This document shows positions 1 to 6,228 of a stretch of 9,131 bases of DNA, piece after piece (within the stretch, counting starts at the first letter, position 1; each line of letters starts with the position of its first letter). The DNA is taken from NCBI GenBank assembly GCA_007124345.1, contig SLFH01000183.1, positions 1-9,131 on the forward strand, read 5' to 3'. The notes below the pieces were generated by a model. That model worked only from the letters and a program-made list of their open reading frames with translations. It was not told where the DNA came from and searched no databases. The DNA comes from Phycisphaerales bacterium (lineage in GTDB: Bacteria > Planctomycetota > Phycisphaerae > Phycisphaerales > UBA1924). Made by a program: the position numbers and the translations under genes.

Positions 1-48
1 CTTCGGGGCTTTCAGGAGGAGACCGCGAGACTCGGAGGCGCCACCAAA

Positions 49-1293
49 CTACGCCAACCGCTCGAACTCCGGCAGCGGGCCCACCAGCGGGCGGGCGTAG
101 TGAATGAACGCTTCGCTCACATCGCTCGTCCCCTTAATGAACTCGGGGGGCATGTGCTTGGTTTTGGCGGCGACATCGGAGAGCTCGATGCGCTCGTAGC
201 GCACGCCGTAGACCTCGTCGGGCCCGGGCCTGCCCGTGCGGTGGATGGCGACGGAGCCGTCGAGTTCGCCCTCGGCCGCGAGCTGTGCGGCGAAGTGGCC
301 GACGCGGCGGGCTTCGAGCTGGTCGACCGGGCTCGCGTCGGGGAAGCAGCGCTGCATGTAGCCCAGCGTGTCGGCGCGCACGCGCACCGGCTTGCCCCCC
401 TTGGGCGTGAGCTTTTCTTTCAGCAGTTCGGCGAGCTGATCGCCCAGGGCGCCCGAGCCGGAGAGCTGGACATTGCCGTGCGCGTCGGTCTGGGCGTTCT
501 TGATCAGCTTGGCGCCGATGGGCGTGCCGTCCTTGTCCTGGATGCCCTCGCTGACGGCGATGTGGCACCGCCCCTTGCGGTCGTAGATCTCCGCGACCTC
601 GTGGGCGAAGCGTTCGGTGTCGAACGCGACCTCGGGCAGGTAGATCAGCTGCGGGCCGTCGGTCGAGCTCGCGCGGTCGGAGCGCCGGGCCAGGGCGCTC
701 GCGGCGGTCAGGAACCCCGCGTGGCGACCCATGATCACATTGATCTTGATCCCCGGCAGCGAGATGTTGTCCATGAAGTCCGCCATGCACGCCTTGGCGA
801 CGAACCGGGCGGCCGAGCCGAAGCCCGGCGTGTGGTCGCTGATCACAAGGTCGTTGTCCACGGTCTTGGGGATGTGGAAGCAGCGGAGCTCGTGCCCTTC
901 CTGGTTGGACAGTTCGTTGACGATGCGGCAGGTGTCGGAGCTGTCGTTGCCACCGATGTAGAAGAAGTACCGGATGTCGTGCTTGCGGCAGGCCTCGAAG
1001 ATCCGCCGGCAGTACGCCGCGTCGGGCTTGTCACGCGTCGAGCCCAGGCAGGCCGATGGGGTCTGGGCGAGCAGGTCCAGCGTCTGACGGGGCGTGTCGG
1101 TGAAGTCGAAGAGGTCGTCCTGCGTGAGGCCCCGGACGGCGTGACGCATGCCCAGAATCTTCTTGATCGGCGAGCCCCGGCCCGCCCCGAGCTCGCGCAG
1201 CTTCTCGACCACGCCGACGAGTGACTGGTTGATGACGGCGGTGGGCCCGCCGGACTGGCCGATAACCGCGTTTCCTTCGATCAGTTCTCGCAT
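49..1293 (-). CDS. pfp: Pyrophosphate-dependent 6-phosphofructokinase
   Basis: Complete 414-residue cytoplasmic enzyme of the phosphofructokinase superfamily, expected to interconvert fructose 6-phosphate plus PPi and fructose 1,6-bisphosphate plus phosphate in glycolysis and gluconeogenesis. Visible motifs in order are the glycine-rich N-terminal loop GQSGGPT (residues 12-18), GGNDSS (114-119), PKTVDND (142-148, catalytic Asp region), MGRHAG (188-193), SEG (248-250) and GYMQR (311-315), with an ending (MPPEFI, then RPLVGPLPEF) typical of the PPi group. Asp117 sits where ATP enzymes have Gly in GGDGS, and Lys143 sits where they have Gly in PGTIDND; this pair is the accepted signature of PPi use. 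Oddity: the residue before Asp117 is Asn rather than Asp. The ATG at 1293 is chosen because it places the GQSGGPT loop at the usual distance from the N-terminus; a possible GGAG ribosome site (bases 1304-1307, complement) lies 10 bases upstream. The gene is divergent from the amidohydrolase operon and shows no operon partner here. PPi specificity is inferred from the two residues. Confidence 0.95.
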   Translation of the reverse strand: MRELIEGNAVIGQSGGPTAVINQSLVGVVEKLRELGAGRGSPIKKILGMRHAVRGLTQDDLFDFTDTPRQTLDLLAQTPSACLGSTRDKPDAAYCRRIFEACRKHDIRYFFYIGGNDSSDTCRIVNELSNQEGHELRCFHIPKTVDNDLVISDHTPGFGSAARFVAKACMADFMDNISLPGIKINVIMGRHAGFLTAASALARRSDRASSTDGPQLIYLPEVAFDTERFAHEVAEIYDRKGRCHIAVSEGIQDKDGTPIGAKLIKNAQTDAHGNVQLSGSGALGDQLAELLKEKLTPKGGKPVRVRADTLGYMQRCFPDASPVDQLEARRVGHFAAQLAAEGELDGSVAIHRTGRPGPDEVYGVRYERIELSDVAAKTKHMPPEFIKGTSDVSEAFIHYARPLVGPLPEFERLA

Positions 1294-1343
1294 GGGTCGC
1301 TCGCTCCGCTCTCTCTATGGCCAAGGGACTCGGGTGTCCGGCG

Positions 1344-1364
1344 ATGATAAGCCCGGCAAGGGCT
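1344..1364 (-). promoter_or_regulatory. Candidate -10 element and small dyad upstream of pfp
   Basis: On the minus strand the hexamer TATCAT (complement of 1344-1349) matches TATAAT at five of six positions and would start a transcript about 45 bases before the phosphofructokinase ATG. No good -35 is found 16-18 bases further upstream. Directly abutting the hexamer is a perfect 5-base inverted repeat, AGCCC at 1350-1354 and GGGCT at 1360-1364 with a 5-base spacer. It could be a small operator or chance in GC-rich DNA. This is a sequence-match guess only. Confidence 0.2.
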
Positions 1365-1458
1365 GAGGCCGGCGCGGACGCCGTTTGCGCGATCTGGAGG
1401 GGGGATCGGCACTCTTGTTGGCCCAAAACCTGTCTTTAGGCATGGTGAGAAGTGCGGG

Positions 1459-1534
1459 GAGCCGAGCCGCCGCCGATCCAACGGGCCGGAGGGGAGAGCG
1501 GGGAGAGAGCCCCCCTCCGGCCCCGGCGCGGCTC
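1459..1534. repeat. Large composite inverted repeat (long hairpin)
   Basis: Two nested stems are visible. The inner stem is a perfect 12-base inverted repeat, GGGCCGGAGGGG at 1483-1494 with CCCCTCCGGCCC at 1512-1523, enclosing a 17-base loop. The outer stem pairs GAGCCGAGCCG at 1459-1469 with CGGCGCGGCTC at 1524-1534, 10 of 11 bases (A1465 faces G1528). The 3' halves of the two stems are contiguous (1523/1524); on the 5' side a 13-base bulge (1470-1482) separates them. Three G-U pairs (1456-1458 with 1535-1537) could extend it in plus-strand RNA. Only TTT follows, so it is not a classical intrinsic terminator. Lying between two divergent genes, it could be a leader-RNA structure for the amidohydrolase operon if transcription starts upstream of it, or a protein-binding dyad if it starts downstream. 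The pairing is certain; the function is unknown. Confidence 0.6.
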
Positions 1535-1565
1535 TTTCGGACTCAAATGACCCGTGCTGCCCGCT

Positions 1566-1593
1566 TTGGTTCGGCCGGGTTTTTCGTTACTCT
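1566..1593 (+). promoter_or_regulatory. Weak candidate promoter close to the amidohydrolase ATG
   Basis: TTGGTT at 1566-1571 and TACTCT at 1588-1593 are separated by 16 bases and loosely resemble -35 and -10 boxes; the second fits the relaxed TANNNT pattern. It ends only 8 bases before the ATG at 1602, so a transcript from it would have almost no leader. That would agree with the absence of a Shine-Dalgarno sequence there. Alternatively the true promoter lies upstream of the 1459-1534 hairpin. Low confidence. Confidence 0.2.
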
Positions 1594-1601
1594 CTCCCAC
1601 T

Positions 1602-4600
1602 ATGAAGCTTGCACGATCGATCCGTTCCGGAGCGGCGCTCTTGGCCTGTGCGCTCACGTCAGTCGCCATCGGCGCCCAGGCCCGCCCGACCGCCAACACC
1701 CCCCTCGCCTCGCCCCCCGACGGGATGACCCGCCAGGTCGCCCCGCGAGCCGCCCTCGTCGGCGCGACCGTCCATGTCAGGCCGGGCGAACAGATGGAGG
1801 ACGCCGTGGTCCTCATCGAGCACGGCGAGATCCGGCGTGTGGTGCCTCGGGCCGAGTACGACCGCATGGCCCGCCCGGGGGGCACCATCGAGGTCGACTA
1901 CTCCGGCCGCCACATCTACGCCGGGTTCATCGAGGCGTACCTGCCCGTGCGGGCGCCGGGGGTGGACGGCTCGGCGGTCGGGGCGCACTGGAACGAGGGC
2001 GTCACGCCCCACCGACGCGCCCTGGACGGTTCGGCCCCCAACGCCCGCGACCGCGACAACCTCCGCAAGATGGGGTTCGCCGCCGCCCACCTCGTGCCCG
2101 ACCAGGGGGTCTTCCGCGGGCGCACGGCGCTGGTCAGCCTCGCCGACCCGCGCAGCGACAGCAGCCACGAGCCGCCGGCGGTCTACCGCGATGGCGTCGC
2201 CGACGCCGTGGCGTTTGAGCGCAACAGCCGGCGGGGCGGCTACCCCAGCAGCCACATGGGCGCTGTGGCGCTCATCCGCCAGGTGCTCGCCGACGCCGAC
2301 TGGCAGCGGCGCGCCCGCCAGACCGGCGACTTCACCGGCGGACCAGACGCCATCGACGAGCTCGCCGACGCCAACCGTCCCCTCTTCTTCGACATCGACC
2401 GCGAGATGACCACGCTCCACGCCGCCGACATCGCCAGCGAGTTCAAGCGCAACGCGATCATCGTCGGCAACGGCATGGAGTTCAAATGGCTCGAAGCGAT
2501 CGCGACCGAGAACCTGCCGGTGATCGTCCCCCTCCGCTTCCCCCGCGCCCCGGATGTCTCGGGCTTCGGCGAGGCGGACTCGACCGACCTCGAACGCCTG
2601 ATGGAGTGGGAGCAGGCGCCGACGAACCCGCGCCGCCTCGCCGAGGCGGGCGTCAAGACCGCCATCACCAGCGCCAAACGCATCCGGGGCGCCGGCAACC
2701 TCCACAACGACCTGCGCTCGGCCGTCCGCCACGGGCTCTCCGCCGACGACGCCCTGGCGATGCTCACCACCAACCCCGCCGAGATCCTCGGCGCCTCTGA
2801 CAGGCTCGGCACGGTCGAGCGGGGCAGGCGCGCCAACCTCGTCGTGACCGACCGCCCGCTCTTTGTCGGCCCGTCCCGCATCCTCGATGTCTGGACCGAC
2901 GGCGAGCGCCACGTGATCACGACCGACGATGTCGGCGCCATGGCCGGCGTCTACGAGGTCAGCTTCCGGGGCGAGCCCCGCGGCACCCTCACCATCACAC
3001 GCAGGCCCCGCGTCACACTCGAAGACGGCGACGAGAAAACACGCGCCGAGAAGGTCTCCATCGACGGCGACCGCCTCAGCTACACCGTCAAGGAGCACGA
3101 CGGCTCCGTCGCCATCGCCACGGCACAACGGCGCGGCACGACCCTCCACGGCACACTCATGATCCCCGACGGGCGCACCTTCGCATGGACCGCCACCCGC
3201 GTCGGCGACGCACCGGACGACGAGCGCGACCGCGAAGAACGCGGGCCCGGCGAGATCCCCGACATCAAGGGCTACCCCTTCGGCCCCTACGCCGTCGCCG
3301 AAAAACCCGAGCAGCGCCGCGCGATCTTCACCAACGCGACGATCTGGACCGCCGCCGACGCGGGCATCATCGAGAACGGCGTGCTCGCGATCGACGGGGG
3401 CAAGATCGCCTTCGTCGGCACACGCTCGGCCTTCGACCGCTCCCGCTTCGCCGGGTGGGACAACGCCGAGCGGGTCGACCTCGAAGGCCGGCACATCGCG
3501 CCCGGCTTCGTCGACGCCCACAGCCACACCGGCACCTTCGCCCTCGGCGTCAACGAGGGCACGCAGGCCGTCACGAGCGAGGTCCGCATCGCCGACGCCG
3601 TGGACTCATCGCACATCAACTGGTACCGCCAGCTCGCCGGGGGCGTCACCACCGTCAACACGCTGCACGGCTCGGCCAACCCAATCGGCGGGCAGTCGCT
3701 CACTCAGAAAGTCCGCTGGGGCTCGCGCCACCCGCGCGACATGCACATGCGCGGCGCGACGCCCGGCATCAAGTTCGCCCTCGGCGAGAATGTCAAGCAG
3801 TCCAACTGGGGCGACACCGCCACCACCCGCTACCCGCAGACGCGGATGGGCGTCGAGACGATCATGCGCGACCGCTTCCACGCCGCGCTCCGCTACGACG
3901 AGGAACGCAGGCGTGGCGGGCGTCGCAACCTCGAGCTCGAAGCTCTCGCCGAGGTGCTCAGAGGCGAGCGCCTCATCCACTGCCACTCCTACCGCCAGGA
4001 CGAGATCCTGATGCTCTGCCTGCTGGCCGAAGAGTTCGGCATCACCATCGGCACCTTCCAGCACGGGCTGGAGGTCTACAAGGTCGCCGAGGCGGTGCGT
4101 GAAGCCGCCATCGGCGCCAGCATCTTCAGCGACTGGTGGAATTTCAAGGTCGAGGTCTGGGACGCCATCCCCTACGCCGGGCCCCTCCAGCACGAGGCCG
4201 GCGTCAACACCAGCTTCAACTCCGACTCCGACGAGCTCGCCCGGCGCATGCACGCCGAGGGCGCCAAGGCCGTCAAGTACTCCGGCGGACGCGTCAGCCC
4301 CGAAGAGGCGATCAAGTTCGTCACCATCAACGCGGCGGTCCAGCTCGGCATCGGCGACCGCGTCGGCTCGCTCGAAGCCGGCAAGGACGCCGACTTCGTG
4401 ATCTGGTCCGGCTCGCCCCTCAGCACCCTCTCGCGCGCCGAGTCGACCTGGATCGACGGCGCCGAGTACTTCTCCCTCGAGATGGACCGCGAGCACCGCC
4501 GACGCATCGCCTCGGAGCGCCGGCGCCTCATCCAGAAGATCCTCGCCGGCCCGCCCTCGGAGCGCGAGAAGAAGGAAGAGGAAGAGAAGAAGGACGAAGC

Positions 4601-4775
4601 CGAAACGGCCGAACCCGACCGCTCGCTCAGGGGCCGCATGCTCGCGCAGGAACGCGCGCTCGTCCGCGAACGCATGCTCGAAGCACTCAACGCAAACCGC
4701 GACCCCACGCTCGATTCCTGCGGCGTCTGCGGCTGCTCCGACATGCACTTCCTCTTCCAGTCCCTCAGCAACTAA
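1602..4775 (+). CDS. Secreted tandem amidohydrolase, first unit lacking metal site
   Basis: A 1057-residue exported protein of the amidohydrolase superfamily, imidazolonepropionase-like branch. ATG 1602 is chosen over an in-frame GTG at 1554 because a Sec signal peptide begins exactly there (KLARSIRSG, hydrophobic core, likely cleavage after AQA at residue 27). Layout: amidohydrolase-like unit A (about 45-440), a small beta-rich domain starting GVYEVSF (about 449-535), unit B (about 573-960), a charged Lys/Glu stretch (987-1005), and a Cys-rich end with C1040, C1043, C1045 and H1049. Unit B has the metal motif DAHSH (H640, H642), KFALGEN (724-730), IHCHSYR (H793, H795), QHGLE (H821) and NSDSDE (D875), so it should be a metal-dependent hydrolase. 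Unit A has AGFIEAY at the HxH position, so no metal site, but keeps the C-terminal block LTTNPAEILG to RANLVV. Substrate is unknown; relatives act on amide or peptide bonds. It heads the probable operon, 83 bases before the next gene. Confidence 0.9.
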   Translation: MKLARSIRSGAALLACALTSVAIGAQARPTANTPLASPPDGMTRQVAPRAALVGATVHVRPGEQMEDAVVLIEHGEIRRVVPRAEYDRMARPGGTIEVDYSGRHIYAGFIEAYLPVRAPGVDGSAVGAHWNEGVTPHRRALDGSAPNARDRDNLRKMGFAAAHLVPDQGVFRGRTALVSLADPRSDSSHEPPAVYRDGVADAVAFERNSRRGGYPSSHMGAVALIRQVLADADWQRRARQTGDFTGGPDAIDELADANRPLFFDIDREMTTLHAADIASEFKRNAIIVGNGMEFKWLEAIATENLPVIVPLRFPRAPDVSGFGEADSTDLERLMEWEQAPTNPRRLAEAGVKTAITSAKRIRGAGNLHNDLRSAVRHGLSADDALAMLTTNPAEILGASDRLGTVERGRRANLVVTDRPLFVGPSRILDVWTDGERHVITTDDVGAMAGVYEVSFRGEPRGTLTITRRPRVTLEDGDEKTRAEKVSIDGDRLSYTVKEHDGSVAIATAQRRGTTLHGTLMIPDGRTFAWTATRVGDAPDDERDREERGPGEIPDIKGYPFGPYAVAEKPEQRRAIFTNATIWTAADAGIIENGVLAIDGGKIAFVGTRSAFDRSRFAGWDNAERVDLEGRHIAPGFVDAHSHTGTFALGVNEGTQAVTSEVRIADAVDSSHINWYRQLAGGVTTVNTLHGSANPIGGQSLTQKVRWGSRHPRDMHMRGATPGIKFALGENVKQSNWGDTATTRYPQTRMGVETIMRDRFHAALRYDEERRRGGRRNLELEALAEVLRGERLIHCHSYRQDEILMLCLLAEEFGITIGTFQHGLEVYKVAEAVREAAIGASIFSDWWNFKVEVWDAIPYAGPLQHEAGVNTSFNSDSDELARRMHAEGAKAVKYSGGRVSPEEAIKFVTINAAVQLGIGDRVGSLEAGKDADFVIWSGSPLSTLSRAESTWIDGAEYFSLEMDREHRRRIASERRRLIQKILAGPPSEREKKEEEEKKDEAETAEPDRSLRGRMLAQERALVRERMLEALNANRDPTLDSCGVCGCSDMHFLFQSLSN

Positions 4776-4858
4776 GCACCGACCGATCCCGGGCGCCCCG
4801 AACCCCCACCACCGCCCGTTCGAATCAGGGCCGAAGCCGGCCCACAGAGAGACCAGTC

Positions 4859-6205
4859 ATGGCCAACACAACACTGAAAGCAAAGCTCGCCGCCGCCCTC
4901 TGCGCCGTCGCGCTGTGGCAGGGCGCTTCCGCCCAGGACCTCATCCGCTCCGCCCCGCCCCAGCAGACGGGCATCGCGATCACCAACGCCCGCATCCACA
5001 CCATGGCGGGCCAGGTCATCGAACGCGGGCATGTCATGTTCCAGGACGGCGTCATCACCGCCGTCGAAGCGGGCGACCCGCCCTCGCGCTACGCCGGCGT
5101 CCGCATCGATGCGCAGGGCTCGCACATCTACCCGGGCATGATCGCCGCCTCGACGCGCCTCGGCCTCATCGAGATCTCCGCCGTCAGAGCCACGCGCGAC
5201 TTCGCTGAAACCGGCGACATCGCCCCCGAGGTCCGCGCCTGGGTCAGCGTCAACCCCGACTCGGTCATGTTTCCCGTCACGCGCAGCAACGGCGTGCTCA
5301 TCGCCGGCTCGTTCCCCTCAGGCGGGCTCATCCAGGGCCAAGCCTCCGTGCTGCGCATGGACGGCTGGACCACCCAAGACATGACCATCGAGCCGAGCAT
5401 GGGCCTGGTGATCTCCTGGCCCCAGATGCGCCCCGTCGACGCGTGGTGGATGGACCAGCGCGCAGACGAGCAGCGCCGCCGCCGCGACGAACGCCTCCGC
5501 ACGCTCAACAACTTCTTCGACGAAGCCGCAGCCTACGACGCCCTGCGCCGCGAAGACTCCGGCCACCCCGTCGACGTCAGCCTCGAAGCGATGCGCCGCT
5601 TCCTGCCGACCGCCGACAACCAGCTCCCCGTCATCGTGCGCTGCGCCGATGTCGACCAGATCAACGCCGCCGTCGCATGGGCCGCGGAGCGCGACCTCCG
5701 CCTGATCATCCTCGGCGGTCGCGACGCACCGCTCGCGGCGGACCTGCTCAAGGAGCACGATGTCCCGGTCATCATCACCGGCACCTACGCCTTCCCCAAG
5801 CGCGACGACTCGCCCTACGACGACGCCTTCACCCTCCCCCTCCGCCTCGAAGAGGCCGGCGTCCGCTGGTGCCTCGCGCCAAAGGGCGGCAACGAGGCCT
5901 CCGATGTCCGCAACCTGCCCTACGAGGCCGCCCTCGCCGCAGCCCACGGCCTGGACCCAGAAATCGCCATGAAGGGCGTCACGATCTACGCCGCAGAGAT
6001 CATGGGCATCGCCGACCGTTACGGCACCATCGAGCCGGGCAAGTCCGCCACGCTCATCATCACCGACGGCAACCCCCTCGAAATGATGACCAATGTCGAG
6101 CTCGCCTTCATCGACGGTCGCACCATCGATCTGCACAACAAGCAGCGCGAGCTCCGCGACAAGTACCGCGAAAAGTACCGCCAGCTCGGCATTATCGAGG
6201 ACTGA
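4859..6205 (+). CDS. Secreted amidohydrolase-like protein without metal ligands
   Basis: A 448-residue exported protein of the same superfamily as its upstream neighbour. ATG 4859 is chosen because it opens a clear signal peptide (MANTTLKAK, hydrophobic core to 19, cleavage after ASA at 25); the frame is open far upstream but there it only shadows the preceding gene. Residues 37-75 form the usual first beta-sandwich (GIAITNARIHT), followed by the barrel start IYPGMIAASTR (90-100). There Ser98 and Arg100 occupy the positions of the two metal His. The later His positions also appear lost: VIVRCAD (258-264) and LGGRDA (285-290) stand where His-containing segments are expected. The C-terminal block is well kept: RNLPYEAALAAAHGL (351-365), AAEIMGIADRYGTIEPGKSATL (378-399), TDGNPLEM (402-409). 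It is probably a pseudo-enzyme partner or regulator of the upstream protein, or has a metal-independent or binding role. The family is confident, the function is not. Confidence 0.85.
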   Translation: MANTTLKAKLAAALCAVALWQGASAQDLIRSAPPQQTGIAITNARIHTMAGQVIERGHVMFQDGVITAVEAGDPPSRYAGVRIDAQGSHIYPGMIAASTRLGLIEISAVRATRDFAETGDIAPEVRAWVSVNPDSVMFPVTRSNGVLIAGSFPSGGLIQGQASVLRMDGWTTQDMTIEPSMGLVISWPQMRPVDAWWMDQRADEQRRRRDERLRTLNNFFDEAAAYDALRREDSGHPVDVSLEAMRRFLPTADNQLPVIVRCADVDQINAAVAWAAERDLRLIILGGRDAPLAADLLKEHDVPVIITGTYAFPKRDDSPYDDAFTLPLRLEEAGVRWCLAPKGGNEASDVRNLPYEAALAAAHGLDPEIAMKGVTIYAAEIMGIADRYGTIEPGKSATLIITDGNPLEMMTNVELAFIDGRTIDLHNKQRELRDKYREKYRQLGIIED

Positions 6206-6228
6206 ACCCCGGCCCCTACCATGAGCGC

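Larger units (their letters stand above)
1294..1601. other. Divergent intergenic region, 308 bases
   Basis: No convincing gene is present between the phosphofructokinase and amidohydrolase start codons. Short open frames here are fragments without recognisable protein features. The region must hold the promoters of both flanking genes. I see a weak minus-strand -10 candidate at 1344-1349, a large inverted repeat at 1459-1534 and a weak plus-strand promoter candidate at 1566-1593. A further poor plus-strand match (TTGTTG at 1415-1420, with TAGGCA at 1437-1442) could be an alternative promoter but has little support. The segment 1483-1518 is unusually rich in G and A on the plus strand up to about 1509, then switches to C-rich, which reflects the inverted repeat. 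Confidence 0.6.

Noticed and set aside
100..1224. Plus-strand open frame of 374 residues opposite the phosphofructokinase
   Set aside because: It is a GC-driven shadow with no recognisable domain; the minus strand carries all the conserved phosphofructokinase motifs.
1554..1601. GTG start 16 codons before the chosen amidohydrolase start
   Set aside because: It would bury the signal peptide behind 16 extra residues; no ribosome site supports it.
1643..1651. LLAC near residue 16 of the tandem amidohydrolase as a lipoprotein box
   Set aside because: The hydrophobic stretch before the Cys is too short and hydrophobic residues continue after it; cleavage after AQA at residue 27 fits a normal signal peptide better.
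1659..3527. Long minus-strand open frame (622 residues) opposite the tandem amidohydrolase
   Set aside because: Its translation is low-complexity Ala/Gly/Val/Asp-rich with no motif, as expected for the complement of GC-rich codons, while the plus strand encodes a recognisable protein throughout.
4819..4827. GTTCGAATC resembling a tRNA T-loop in the gap between the two secreted proteins
   Set aside because: The flanking bases do not form the T-arm stem, and the rest of a tRNA would have to overlap the end of the upstream coding sequence.
4136..4858. Upstream extension of the second secreted amidohydrolase
   Set aside because: The extra 241 residues overlap the preceding gene in another frame and are Arg/Pro-rich shadow sequence; the signal peptide at 4859 fixes the start.
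6217..6222. TACCAT just before the peptidase start as its own -10 box
   Set aside because: No -35 match is present and the gene sits 23 bases after the previous stop; a six-base TANNNT match alone is too common.
5443..6228. Upstream extension of the M42-type peptidase
   Set aside because: It overlaps the preceding gene and is Arg/Pro-rich shadow sequence; the family similarity begins right after ATG 6229.
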